Shown: positions 42,286-50,907 of the stretch, in pieces
How positions within the stretch are numbered: the stretch's first letter is position 1
Layout: every line of letters begins with the position of its first letter
Origin: Desulfurivibrio sp044068515
GTDB lineage: Bacteria; Desulfobacterota; Desulfobulbia; Desulfobulbales; Desulfurivibrionaceae
DNA length: 53,300 nucleotides
Assembly (NCBI RefSeq): GCF_044068515.1
Contig: NZ_JBIPKI010000011.1
Coordinates: 1 to 53,300, forward strand
Reading direction: 5' to 3'
Translations under genes and position numbers: made by a program
The notes under the pieces: model-generated
Told to the model about the DNA's origin: nothing
The model's database searches: none
Seen by the model: the letters and a program-made list of their open reading frames with translations, nothing else

Positions 42286-44394
42286 CTAGACAAATCCGAT
42301 GCTCTTAGCCCTGCCATCGTTTTTCAGGGCGCATTCCCCTTGCAGGGCAGCGAGCAGTTCGGCAGGATTTGCCAAAGGATGAAACTTGTGCTTCCGGGCT
42401 ACGGTGGCGAAATCCCCGGGAGTCAAGGTCGTGATGATCGATAAACTTTTCTTGAGAGTTACGGCTGGACGGGAAAACCCAAGGGAACGACAGTGGCTGA
42501 GAAACAATGGCCAAGCCTGCTTGCAGGTCAGATAGCCAAAGTGAATCTTGAGATCGAAACGGCGCAAGGAAGCCTGATCAAGGGTGTCAAGGAGGTTGGT
42601 GGAGGCGATGAAGATGCCGTTGAATCCTTCCATCTGGGTCAGCATCTCGTTGACCGCCGTAACTTCCCAGGAACGTTGCGCTTCCCGGCGGTCCCGAAGA
42701 AAACTATCCGCCTCATCGATAAGCAGCAGCGCCTGCTCCCGTTCCGCCTTGCGGAAGGCTTGGGCCATATTCTGTTCCGTTTCCCCCACATAAGGCCCAA
42801 GAATATCCGAAGCGCGATGCACATGCAGGGGTAAGTCCAGTTTTTGGGCCAACCATTGGCCGAAGGCGCTTTTACCGGTCCCCGGCGGGCCGTAAAGACA
42901 AAGGCGCCCGTTGCGTTCAGCGGCCAGGCCGGAGGTGATTTTCGCCAGGTCAACATCGGCCCGTAAGTAGCGCAGATCGTAGTGACCAGGCAACCGTCCG
43001 GCATTTCCCTTAGACAGCGGAGGGTGTCCTTGCACGACCAGGGTCTGGTTGATCAGGTTTTCCAGCACCTGGGCCGCCTTAATTTGCGGATTATCCCGAA
43101 GGAGATTGTTTACCACCGCCATTGCCCGCTGCAAAACGGCCGGGGCCATAGATTCCGCCTCGGCAATCCGGGCCCGGGCCTCCGGCCCCAGCAGGTCGCC
43201 ACAGATTTCCTCCACCAGTTGTTCGCGCCGACGGCGAGGAGGAACGGGGATTTCCAGGACCACATCAAAGCGGCGGACAAAAGCCGGGTCCAGCTTGGCC
43301 GAATTGGACAACCAGATGGTCGGGACCTGGTTTTCCTCCAACAGCCGGTTGATCCAGGCTTTGTGCTTGTCGGCGGTGCTCTGGGAAAAAAATCCGCCGT
43401 CATTGAAGACATCTTCTGCCTCGTCAAAGAGCAGGTATACCGGCCGGCGGGCAAAAATATTGTGGGCAGCCCTGAGGGCCTGCAAGCGTTTGATCGAGTT
43501 AATGGGGTTGCCGTCATAATCCTGGCTGGCGACCTCAAGCATCTCGTGACCAATGACCTCAGCCATCAACCTGGCCAACTCCGTTTTGCCGGTTCCAGGG
43601 GGACCGTGAAGAAAGATGTTGACCCCCTTTTTGTCATCAGCGATGCATCGCGCCAAATGGCCATGGAGCACCTCAAGATCGGAACCAAGGTGGGCGAAAT
43701 CAGCAAGTCGCAAGGTGGTCTTCTTGCCAGTGGTTACGCTATCCCGCAGAATCCGTCGCGGATCCTCCTCCTCGGTAAGCATGTAGTCGGCGAAGTTGTC
43801 GGAAAGGAGTTCAAACTTCCGCGCCATTTCGTTGGAGTTGGCTCGATCGAGCCGGACCAGGCCGGACTGCTCCAAGGTACCGCTGGGGGATAAAGAAGCC
43901 TTGATTTCCGCCTCTGGCAAATCCAGGATTACCGCCAGCGTATGCTGGAACTTCTGGGTGGAAAGATCGCCCAAGGACTCAGCGGCATTAGCCAGGGCAG
44001 CGTTGTTGCTCAGCATAACCAGAAACTCGAGGATTCGGCGATCGATGGCTGAGAGACCCACCAGATCACCGATCAGCTTCAGGTTATTGCTTAGTCGAGG
44101 GTTAGCAGAGTGCGGGTTGGCGGCTTCCGCTTCGGCCTTTCGATGATGTTTTTGGAGGGTCTTGACCACCCGGGGGAGATTATTTTTGTCAATATCCAGT
44201 GGTTCAGAGGTGCCGAAGAGATCGAGCAGAATTTCTTCGCTTTGCCTGAACAACTCGAAAAAGTTTCGATAACCCCGCAATCCCGCCAGAATCCGTAGTA
44301 CCCAAAGACGAACCTGCTTGTCCAAAACCGGGCTCTGCTCATGACCATCGACATCTGCCCAACTCGCGGTTTTTTTCCTGCGCCGACGTATCAT
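42286..44394 (-). CDS. Double AAA+ ATPase (unfoldase-like)
   Basis: Protein of 702 aa with a helical N-terminal region (1-230) and two AAA+ modules. The first has GPPGTGKT at 264-271, LLFDEAED at 321-328 and an arginine pair in FVRRFD; the second has GPPGTGKS at 502-509, LLLIDEADS near 557-565 and SLRRFD. Both ATP sites look intact, giving a Cdc48/ClpA-like tandem layout, but no known adaptor domain is seen. It could unfold proteins for a protease or remodel a complex. GGAGGAGG lies just before the ATG. It leads an operon with two unrecognised proteins and has a candidate operator at its promoter. Confidence 0.9.
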   Translation of the reverse strand: MIRRRRKKTASWADVDGHEQSPVLDKQVRLWVLRILAGLRGYRNFFELFRQSEEILLDLFGTSEPLDIDKNNLPRVVKTLQKHHRKAEAEAANPHSANPRLSNNLKLIGDLVGLSAIDRRILEFLVMLSNNAALANAAESLGDLSTQKFQHTLAVILDLPEAEIKASLSPSGTLEQSGLVRLDRANSNEMARKFELLSDNFADYMLTEEEDPRRILRDSVTTGKKTTLRLADFAHLGSDLEVLHGHLARCIADDKKGVNIFLHGPPGTGKTELARLMAEVIGHEMLEVASQDYDGNPINSIKRLQALRAAHNIFARRPVYLLFDEAEDVFNDGGFFSQSTADKHKAWINRLLEENQVPTIWLSNSAKLDPAFVRRFDVVLEIPVPPRRRREQLVEEICGDLLGPEARARIAEAESMAPAVLQRAMAVVNNLLRDNPQIKAAQVLENLINQTLVVQGHPPLSKGNAGRLPGHYDLRYLRADVDLAKITSGLAAERNGRLCLYGPPGTGKSAFGQWLAQKLDLPLHVHRASDILGPYVGETEQNMAQAFRKAEREQALLLIDEADSFLRDRREAQRSWEVTAVNEMLTQMEGFNGIFIASTNLLDTLDQASLRRFDLKIHFGYLTCKQAWPLFLSHCRSLGFSRPAVTLKKSLSIITTLTPGDFATVARKHKFHPLANPAELLAALQGECALKNDGRAKSIGFV

Positions 44395-44423
44395 TCTGTC
44401 CTCCTCCGTTTGGCTTTAAGAAC

Positions 44424-44457
44424 ATCATACCAAGGAGGTGAGACAAAATGTGTCGCA
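44424..44457 (-). promoter_or_regulatory. Promoter and operator of the AAA+ operon
   Basis: On the minus strand an extended -10 (TTGGTATGAT, hexamer 44424-44429) lies about 30 bases before the start codon. At 44439-44457, across the -35 position, is TGCGACA-CATTT-TGTCTCA, which is the 39.2-kb operator with one mismatch in one arm. Confidence 0.65.
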
Positions 44458-44618
44458 CATAGTCAGAAGCAGACAATTGCGAAACGAAGCCATATCGGCT
44501 GTTACTATCTGAAAACATTACATAATTACGAGCAAATACTTCAGAGTAAGATTGTTCGGTGAATTATTATCTTTGCTGTAGCGTGCCCCTGGTTGCTATT
44601 TAGTAAATCAAGGTATCT

Positions 44619-44638
44619 CTTCAAATGGGGTTAGCTAC
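44619..44638 (+). repeat. Right copy of the cassette-flanking direct repeat
   Basis: CTTCAAATGGGGTTAGCTAC starts where integrase homology stops. The left copy is at 36481-36500. Confidence 0.6.
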
Positions 44639-44639
44639 A

Positions 44640-44815
44640 CCCAGAGAGAGCTTCTTCTCCATGCCCCCAAAAGGGTTCTTGGGTCACCACAGCTTGCCAC
44701 CGCTGGTGGTCACCAGCAAATATAGGCCCCCACCATCGATCAGCTTGCATTCTTTTTCTTTGACTTTGGCGTTGATAATTTGTAGGGGGACTAAGGGGAT
44801 TGTCCGCTTGGGCAT
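44640..44815 (-). pseudogene. Truncated tyrosine integrase (DUF4102 N terminus)
   Basis: The minus strand encodes MPKRTIPLVPLQI, KEKECKLIDGGGLYLLV and SGGKLW, the start of P4-type integrases, then a TGA at 44684-44686. Past it, in the same frame, GGMEKKLSLGVA matches the next conserved stretch (KLLSLGVYP). Homology ends at the 20-bp repeat, so the rest of the gene has been lost. It starts about 190 bases from the tRNA-Leu 3' end, the usual place for such an integrase. Confidence 0.82.
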
Positions 44816-44940
44816 TGCCTTTTCCTCCAGAAGAAGTTTTTGGGGGCCTTTGTTTTTAGTTGAGGCTCCGAGGCCCCCAAGAAGGCCCCCAAACTTTCTG
44901 GATTCCAGCATATTAAAGCGTACGTCATCGGACAACACAA

Positions 44941-44975
44941 AAAGAAAAAGCCCTGATTTCTCAGGGCTTTTTGAA
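44941..44975 (-). terminator. Terminator after tRNA-Leu
   Basis: A 10-bp stem (44947-44956 with 44961-44970, loop of 4) is followed on the minus strand by a T-rich run, about 30 bases past tRNA-Leu. Confidence 0.8.
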
Positions 44976-45003
44976 CGATACCGGACGGTATGGGGTATTC
45001 AAA

Positions 45004-45090
45004 TGGTGCCGGAGGTCGGAATCGAACCGACATGAGGTCGCCCTCGCGGGATTTTGAGTCCCGTGCGTCTACCAGTTTCACCACTCCGGC
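45004..45090 (-). tRNA. tRNA-Leu (anticodon CAA)
   Basis: The minus strand folds as an 87-base type II tRNA: acceptor GCCGGAG with CTCCGGC, long variable arm, anticodon loop CTCAAAA (CAA), T-loop TTCGATT, and encoded CCA. The integrase stump lies just beyond its 3' end. Confidence 0.96.
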
Positions 45091-45139
45091 GGCAACGGCT
45101 GCCCTCCGCGCAAACGGGGTGGAGCAGCCGGAAGCGCTC

Positions 45140-45168
45140 ACTATAAAAAGGCCGGCGGAGCCTGTCAA
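45140..45168 (-). promoter_or_regulatory. Sigma-70 promoter of tRNA-Leu
   Basis: Perfect -35 TTGACA (45163-45168) and -10 TATAGT (45140-45145) on the minus strand, spaced by 17 bases. Confidence 0.82.
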
Positions 45169-45224
45169 GCACAAGCTATGCGGTAAATCACGCTTTTTGC
45201 CGCCGGTGAACGGAGCTTATCCCC

Positions 45225-46451
45225 ATGGCTGAAACCCGCCCAGAAGCAAGAGTTAAGGCCTTGCCAGCCCCGGTTGGGGGCCGGACAGCCCCCCTCTTCG
45301 CACCCGTTCTGTTGCTCTGCCTGGGAGTGATCATGCTTGCCGGCTCTTACCCGGCGTCGGGAAGCCCGGCCTCCCAACCGGCTCCCAACCCGGCCGAAGC
45401 TCCCCCGCTGCTGGAGGATGACCTCAACCTGGCCGGCCTGGTAAGCGCCGCCGAAACCAGCCTCCGGATCATGGCCGGCCGGGACGGGGCCGCCCTTTTT
45501 ACCCTTTGCGGCCGGGACTATTCGTTGGCCCGGTTGCGCCGGGGCCTGGAGGATTTCACCGCCGCCGCCCGCCAGGCCGCCAAGCCCGGGGAACTGGCCG
45601 CCTACGTGGCCGAAAATTTTATCCTCTGCCCCAGCGGCGGCGAACCATGGGCGGGGCGGGCCTTTCTCACCGGCTATTACGCCCCCGAGTTGGCCGGCAG
45701 CCTGGAGAGGAGCGAGCGCTTCCGTTACCCCCTTTACGCCCCCCCGCCCGACCTGCTACGCCGCGACGGCCAGGCAGGCCGGCTGGTGGAAGGCCGCCTC
45801 GAGCCTTACTGGAGCCGGGCCGAAATTGAAAACGGCGATCTTCTGACCGGCCACGAACTGGTTTACCTGGAAGATCCCCTGGCGGTCTTCAGCCTCCATG
45901 TCCAGGGTTCGGGCCGGATCCGGCTGCCCGACGGCAGCCTGCGGCCGGTGGGCTACGCGGCCAAAAGCGGCCGGGAATACCGCAGCATCGGCCGCCTGTT
46001 GGTGGCGGAAGGCCGGCTCTCGCTGACGGAAGCCGACTGGCCGGGCATCCAGCGCTATCTGCGGGCCCATCCCGAGGAGCTGACCCGGGTTCTCCACCAC
46101 AACGAATCCTATATCTTTTTCCGCTGGAACCGGCCCGACGAGCCCGGCCCCCTGGGCTCCTTCGGCCTGCCCCTGACCGCCGGCCGCTCCCTGGCCCTGG
46201 ACCAGGCCCATTATCCGCCGGGCATGCCCGCCTATCTGGCCGGGACCAAGCCCGAAATTGCCCCTGATGACGAAATCGCCGGCTGGCGCCCTTTCGGGCG
46301 CTTTGTCTTCAACCAGGACAGCGGCTCGGCCATCCGGGGCCCGGGCCGGGCCGATCTCTTCTGGGGCAGCGACCGGGCAGCCGAAATAGCCGCCGGGGCG
46401 ACCCGCCATCCGGCCGATCTTTTCCTGCTCCTGCCCCGGGACCCGGCCTGA
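45225..46451 (+). CDS. mltA: MltA-family lytic transglycosylase
   Basis: Murein hydrolase of 408 aa. After an N-terminal hydrophobic segment (about 24-43) the MltA domain shows FLTGYYAPELAGS near 150 and VGYAAKSGREYRSIGRLL near 245. The 3D domain follows with VFNQDSGSAIRGPGRADLFWGS near 365, holding the catalytic aspartate. It cleaves peptidoglycan glycan strands to anhydromuropeptides in the periplasm. The hydrophobic segment has no lipobox cysteine, unlike E. coli MltA, so it may be membrane-anchored or cleaved. GGAG precedes the ATG. Confidence 0.92.
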   Translation: MAETRPEARVKALPAPVGGRTAPLFAPVLLLCLGVIMLAGSYPASGSPASQPAPNPAEAPPLLEDDLNLAGLVSAAETSLRIMAGRDGAALFTLCGRDYSLARLRRGLEDFTAAARQAAKPGELAAYVAENFILCPSGGEPWAGRAFLTGYYAPELAGSLERSERFRYPLYAPPPDLLRRDGQAGRLVEGRLEPYWSRAEIENGDLLTGHELVYLEDPLAVFSLHVQGSGRIRLPDGSLRPVGYAAKSGREYRSIGRLLVAEGRLSLTEADWPGIQRYLRAHPEELTRVLHHNESYIFFRWNRPDEPGPLGSFGLPLTAGRSLALDQAHYPPGMPAYLAGTKPEIAPDDEIAGWRPFGRFVFNQDSGSAIRGPGRADLFWGSDRAAEIAAGATRHPADLFLLLPRDPA

Positions 46452-46691
46452 GCACAGGGGAGCGCGGCCAGGCCCCGGCGGCAAACTGCTCCCGGCGGTT
46501 GCGCCTGAACCGCGCCGGCGCCGGCCCTAAATCCGCCGGGCCGGTGAAAAAAAAGCGCTTCGGGCACGGGGAAGATGAAAGAAAGGTTGTCAGGAACGGG
46601 GGCGATCTACTATAAAAGTGCGTGAGAGAGCGCTTCTCCTTCCGGCCCGGCGAGTCCCGGCCGTTCAATTCCGGCAAAAAGAGGCCTGGAC

Positions 46692-47867
46692 ATGAAAGAA
46701 CCGGAAATCGATTACTGGATCACCACCATGCTGGAGTCCCACGGCAACGTCTCCGACCTCAACATCACCGTGGGCCGGCCCTTGCAGGTGGAAACCTCCG
46801 GCCGCCTGACCCCGGTGGAGGTTGCGCCGCCGGTGGCGGAATTGACCCCCTTCCAGACCGAGGTTTTCGCCCTCAACCTGATCGGCAGCGACCGCCGGCT
46901 GCTCAACGACCTGATCGAACACGGCTCCTGCGACCTGTCCCGCACCCTGGAAGGCAAGGCCCGCTTCCGGGTCAACATCTTCTCGCAGAAGGGCAACCTC
47001 TCCACCGTGCTGCGCCGCCTGGCCACCGATATTCCCACCGTGGCCGAGCTCAATCTGCCCCCGATCCTCAACAAAATGACCATCGAGCGCACCGGCTTCA
47101 TCCTGGTCACCGGCGCCACCGGCACCGGCAAGTCCACCACCCTGGCGGCCCTGCTGGGCAAGTTCAACGACGAGCGCCCCGAGCATATCGTCACCCTCGA
47201 AGACCCCATCGAGTTCGTCCATCCTCACAAGCGGGCGACTTTCAACCAGCGGGAACTGGGTACCGATTTCGACGAGTTCGCCTCGGGGCTGCGGGCCGCC
47301 CTGCGCCAGGCTCCCAAGATCATCCTGGTGGGCGAAATGCGCGATCGCACCACGATGGAAATCGGCCTGACCGCGGCGGAAACCGGCCACCTGGTCCTTT
47401 CCACCCTCCACACCGTCGATGCCGGCCAGACCATCAACCGGATCCTGGGCATGTTCGATCAGGATGAACAGGCCCAAGTGCGCAACCGGCTGGTGGACAC
47501 GGTCCGCTGGGTGGTCTGCCAGCGCCTGCTGCCCAAGGTGGGCGGCGGCCGGATCGCCGCCCTGGAGATCATGGGGATGAACCTGCGGGTGCGGGAACTG
47601 ATCATGAACGGGGAACAGGAGGACAAGACCTTCTATGACATCATCGACTCTTCCCGGGCTCTGGGCTGGCAGACCTTCGACCAGCATATTCTCGACCTTT
47701 ATACGGAAGGGCTGATCACCGAGGAAACCGCGGTGGGCTACTGCACCCGCCGCACCGCGATCAACCGCGGCCTCGACCAGATCAAGGCCGGCCGGGGCGA
47801 GGAAACCACCGATATCAGGGGCCTCAGCATGGAAGAATTGAAGGACCCCTACGGCCGCAACCGCTGA
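46692..47867 (+). CDS. pilT: PilT-like type IV pilus retraction ATPase
   Basis: Secretion-type ATPase of 391 aa: N-terminal PAS-like domain, Walker A VTGATGTGKSTTLAA near 145, Asp box VTLEDPIEFVH, Walker B IILVGEMRD and His box HLVLSTLHTVDAGQTINRI. The GEMRD/TLHT pattern and length fit PilT/PilU. The N-terminal region (about 1-110) is a bit longer than in canonical PilT. It powers pilus retraction at the inner membrane. No other pil genes are adjacent. GAGG lies before the ATG. Confidence 0.9.
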   Translation: MKEPEIDYWITTMLESHGNVSDLNITVGRPLQVETSGRLTPVEVAPPVAELTPFQTEVFALNLIGSDRRLLNDLIEHGSCDLSRTLEGKARFRVNIFSQKGNLSTVLRRLATDIPTVAELNLPPILNKMTIERTGFILVTGATGTGKSTTLAALLGKFNDERPEHIVTLEDPIEFVHPHKRATFNQRELGTDFDEFASGLRAALRQAPKIILVGEMRDRTTMEIGLTAAETGHLVLSTLHTVDAGQTINRILGMFDQDEQAQVRNRLVDTVRWVVCQRLLPKVGGGRIAALEIMGMNLRVRELIMNGEQEDKTFYDIIDSSRALGWQTFDQHILDLYTEGLITEETAVGYCTRRTAINRGLDQIKAGRGEETTDIRGLSMEELKDPYGRNR

Positions 47868-47926
47868 AGCAGCCCCAGCCCCGCCGGAAAGCTTTTTAAC
47901 CAGCGCTCATCCAGGGAGAATGCCAG

Positions 47927-48622
47927 ATGCTGTCACAATGCCCACATTGTCGGAACAAACTGGAACTGACCGCCGCCCAGCAGGAAAAGATCCGCCAGGC
48001 CCTGGCCGCCCTGCCGGCGGGCAAAACCCTCAAGATCAACTGTCCTCTCTGCCAGGAGCCGATCCACCTTGAGCGGGAGGGCAGCCAGGCGCCCGGACCC
48101 AAGCCCGTAACCACGGCGGCCCCGGCCCCGCCCGATATCAGCTGGCTGCAGGAGGGGGCGGTATTCGCCGACCAGTCGGGGATCATCCGGGATATTCCCC
48201 TGGCCATGGTCCTGATGCATGACGAGGAACAGCGCGAGCCGGTGGCCACCGCCCTGGAATACCAGGGCTACAAGGTGGAATTTCCCCCTTCGGCGGCGGT
48301 GGCCCTGAAGCGGCTGCGGTTCGTCAACTTCGCCGCCGTGGTCCTCCACAGCGGATTTGAGGGCGGCACCCTGGCTCAATCGGTTTTTCACCGGCACCTG
48401 CGCAAGCTGCCCATGACCCAGCGCCGCCTGATGCTTTATGTCCTGGTCGGCCCCGAGTTCCACACCCTTTACGACCTGGAGGCCCTGGCCAACAGCGCCA
48501 ACCTGGTGGTCAACGAAAATGACCTCCCCCAAATGGAACTGATCCTCAAGAAGGCCATCCAGGACTACCAACTCCTCTTCGGCCCCTACCTGGACACCCT
48601 AAAAACCCACGGCAAATTATAG
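47927..48622 (+). CDS. Zinc-ribbon plus receiver-like domain protein
   Basis: Protein of 231 aa. The first 45 residues hold two CxxC pairs (CPHC and CPLC) forming a zinc ribbon. Residues 85-215 look like a response-regulator-type alpha/beta fold (PLAMVLMHDEEQREPVATALEYQGYKV), though the phosphoacceptor aspartate is not evident. It lies 59 bases after pilT and is probably cotranscribed, so a role in pilus or motility control is possible but unproven. Confidence 0.75.
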   Translation: MLSQCPHCRNKLELTAAQQEKIRQALAALPAGKTLKINCPLCQEPIHLEREGSQAPGPKPVTTAAPAPPDISWLQEGAVFADQSGIIRDIPLAMVLMHDEEQREPVATALEYQGYKVEFPPSAAVALKRLRFVNFAAVVLHSGFEGGTLAQSVFHRHLRKLPMTQRRLMLYVLVGPEFHTLYDLEALANSANLVVNENDLPQMELILKKAIQDYQLLFGPYLDTLKTHGKL

Positions 48623-48657
48623 CGGTAGGGGAGAGAAAGGTAAAGAGCCCGGCAGTG

Positions 48658-48730
48658 CCGCAGATTGCGGCAAGCGGGCCGACGCCGCGTACATCAGTAC
48701 GCAAGCCGGCCCGATCGCCGCAAGGTGCGG
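48658..48730. repeat. Palindromic repeat family, copy A1
   Basis: A core of 73 bases, identical to the core of A2 (163 bases downstream). It folds into a long stem: TTGCGGC and CGGGCCG pair with CGGCCCG and GCCGCAA around an inner hairpin GCGTAC-ATCA-GTACGC. It lies in the pilT-side intergenic region. Confidence 0.85.
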
Positions 48731-48808
48731 GGCCGTATCTAAGCTGAATGCTGGGTCCCTCCTGATACCGCGCCATCATCACCCACCTACGCCAAACCGA
48801 AAGGTAAA

Positions 48809-48905
48809 CGCCCGGCAGTGCCGCAGATTGCGGCAAGCGGGCCGACGCCGCGTACATCAGTACGCAAGCCGGCCCGATCGCCGCAAGGTGCGGTGCTGCC
48901 GGGCG
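48809..48905. repeat. Palindromic repeat family, copy A2, joined to the manC stop
   Basis: Same core as A1 (48821-48893) plus an outer stem of CGCCCGGCAG and CTGCCGGGCG, making a palindrome of about 97 bases. It begins 1 base after the manC stop and may act as its terminator. Confidence 0.85.
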
Positions 48906-48906
48906 T

Positions 48907-50352
48907 TTACCGGCCGTAGAGGTCTTCTAATCGCTCGATATCATCCTCGCCGAGATAACTCCCCGACTGGACTTCGATGATTTCCAGGGGAATCTGGCCG
49001 GGGTTGCGCAAGCGGTGCGAGACGCCCACCGGGATGAAGGTGGATTCGTTTTCGCCGAGCAGGCGGACCTCGCTGCCGGTGGTGACTTCGGCCGTGCCCT
49101 TGACCACCACCCAGTGTTCGGCCCGGTGATAATGGCGCTGGAGGGAGAGGCTGGCCCCGGGATTGACCACGATCCGCTTGACCTGAAAGCGTTCGGCGGT
49201 GTCCACGCACTCGTAGAAGCCCCAGGGCCGGAAGACCCGGCGGTGCAGCATGGCCTCATCGCGCCCCTGCTCCTTGAGGGAGCCCACCAGCTCCCGGACC
49301 TCCTGGACCCGGTCCCGCCGGGCCACCAGCACCGCGTCGGCGGTTTCCACCACCACCAGGTCCTCGACCCCCAGCAGGGCCAGGAGCCGGCCGGTGCCCT
49401 GGGCGTAGCAGTTGCGGGTCTCACGGGCCAGGACCTGGCCCTGGAAGATATTGCCCTGGGCATCGGGGCTGCCGATCTCCCAGAGGGCGTTCCAGGAACC
49501 GACATCGCTCCAGCCGCAGGCCAGGGGAACCACCGCCGCCTTGGGCGTCCGCTCCATCACCGCGTAATCGAAGGAACGGCCGGGGGCGGCGGCGAAGGAC
49601 TCGGCTTCCAGGCGGATAAAATCAAGGTCCATTACCCGCTTCTCGTAAGATTCGTCGATCCGGGCGGCCATTTCCGGCTCGAAGTGGGCCAACTGATCCA
49701 GCAGCTCCGAGGCCCGGAAAAGAAACATGCCGCTGTTCCAGAGGTACCCCTGCTCCAGGTAGGCCTGGGCCGCCGCCAGGGCGGGCTTTTCGACAAAGCG
49801 GGTCACGGCGTAGGCCGCCGTCCCGTTGCCGGGACATTGGGCAGGATCGAGGGGAGGAGTGCCGGGGGTCAGGGGGGGACCCGGTTGAATGTAGCCGTAA
49901 CCGGTTTCGGGGCGGGTGGGCACAATGCCAAAGGTGACCAGGCAGCCGGCCAAGGCCAACGGGACGGCGGCCGTCACGGCGACGGCGAAAATATCAACCC
50001 GGGTGACCAGATGATCGGAAGGCAGCACCAGCAGCAGGGGGTCGTCGCCCCCGGCCATGGCCTGGTGGGCGGCGGCGGCGATGGCCGGGGCGGTGTCGTG
50101 GCCCACGGGTTCGATGATGATGTCGGCCTCCACCCCGATGGCCCGCAGCTGTTCGGCCACCATGAAGCGGTGGGCCTCGGTGCAGACCACGATGGGGCGC
50201 CCGCAGCCCGCAAGTTGTCCGACCCGGTTCAGGGTTTCCTGCAGCATGGTCATCTCGCCCACCAGGGGCAGGAACTGCTTGGGATAAAGCTCCCGCGACA
50301 GGGGCCAGAGCCGGGTTCCCGCGCCGCCGGCCAACACAACCGGAACAATCAT
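48907..50352 (-). CDS. manC: Mannose-1-phosphate guanylyltransferase/mannose-6-phosphate isomerase
   Basis: Bifunctional type II PMI/GMP enzyme of 481 aa. The nucleotidyltransferase start VVLAGGAGTRLWPLSRELYP, the pattern FVEKP and GMFLFRAS, and the C-terminal cupin (VNPGASLSLQRHYHRAEHWVVV) are all present. It makes GDP-mannose from mannose-1-P, and may interconvert fructose-6-P and mannose-6-P, for exopolysaccharide or LPS synthesis. The ATG at 50350-50352 has GGGGGGA upstream. No polysaccharide cluster is attached. Long palindromic repeats lie at both ends of the gene. Confidence 0.95.
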   Translation of the reverse strand: MIVPVVLAGGAGTRLWPLSRELYPKQFLPLVGEMTMLQETLNRVGQLAGCGRPIVVCTEAHRFMVAEQLRAIGVEADIIIEPVGHDTAPAIAAAAHQAMAGGDDPLLLVLPSDHLVTRVDIFAVAVTAAVPLALAGCLVTFGIVPTRPETGYGYIQPGPPLTPGTPPLDPAQCPGNGTAAYAVTRFVEKPALAAAQAYLEQGYLWNSGMFLFRASELLDQLAHFEPEMAARIDESYEKRVMDLDFIRLEAESFAAAPGRSFDYAVMERTPKAAVVPLACGWSDVGSWNALWEIGSPDAQGNIFQGQVLARETRNCYAQGTGRLLALLGVEDLVVVETADAVLVARRDRVQEVRELVGSLKEQGRDEAMLHRRVFRPWGFYECVDTAERFQVKRIVVNPGASLSLQRHYHRAEHWVVVKGTAEVTTGSEVRLLGENESTFIPVGVSHRLRNPGQIPLEIIEVQSGSYLGEDDIERLEDLYGR

Positions 50353-50456
50353 AAATCCCCCCTTATCTTGCCCGGAGCGGGCCAGTCCAGCCCCCCGGGG
50401 TCTTTATCACACCAGGCCAAAACCGGGCTGCCGGCTCAGCCGGACTCTTTTCCGGC

Positions 50457-50907
50457 CGGCTGAAGCTTTCTGACGGCCACCTACCGTAAACGGGCAGCAG
50501 GGCCGCAGGTTGCGGCAAGCGGGTCGGCGCCGCATAGTTCGCTATGCCAGCCGAACCGATCGTCGCAAGATGCAGTACCGGTAACGCACCGGACAAGCCG
50601 GACCCTGTTCCGGCCGGCTGAAGCTTTCTGACAGACCACCCACCGTAAACGGGCAGCAGGGCCGCAGGTTGCGGCAAGCGGGTCGGCGCCGCATAGTTCG
50701 CTATGCCAGCCGAACCGATCGTCGCAAGATGCAGTACCGGTAACGCACCGGACAAGCCGGGCCCTGCTCCGGCCGGCTGAAGCTTTCTGACGGCCACCTA
50801 CCGTAAACGGGCAGCAGGGCCGCAGGTTGCGGCAAGCGGGTCGGCGCCGCATAGTTCGCTATGCCAGCCGAACCGATCGTCGCAAGATGCGGCCCTGCTG
50901 CCCGTTT
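50457..50907. repeat. Tandem palindromic repeats B1-B3 between manC and glmS
   Basis: Three copies with period 157-159 bases; cores at 50503-50575, 50662-50734 and 50820-50892. They are homologous to A1/A2 but diverged. The inner hairpin is GCATAG-TTCG-CTATGC instead of GCGTAC-ATCA-GTACGC, so base pairs changed on both sides together. B3 has an extra 18-bp outer stem and is fused to the glmS stop. Between cores lies a repeated CCGGCTGAAGCTTTCTGAC spacer. It is not a CRISPR: no short unique spacers. Confidence 0.85.

Noticed and set aside
45004..45024. tRNA-Leu 3' end as the exact partner of the scar at 34957-34977
   Set aside because: The two share TGGTG and GAGGTC but differ by a three-base gap and several mismatches, so a true att pair is not demonstrated.
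48658..50907. Possible CRISPR array
   Set aside because: The period is about 160 bases, the repeat core is a 73-base palindrome and the intervals are themselves repeated; there are no unique short spacers or cas genes.
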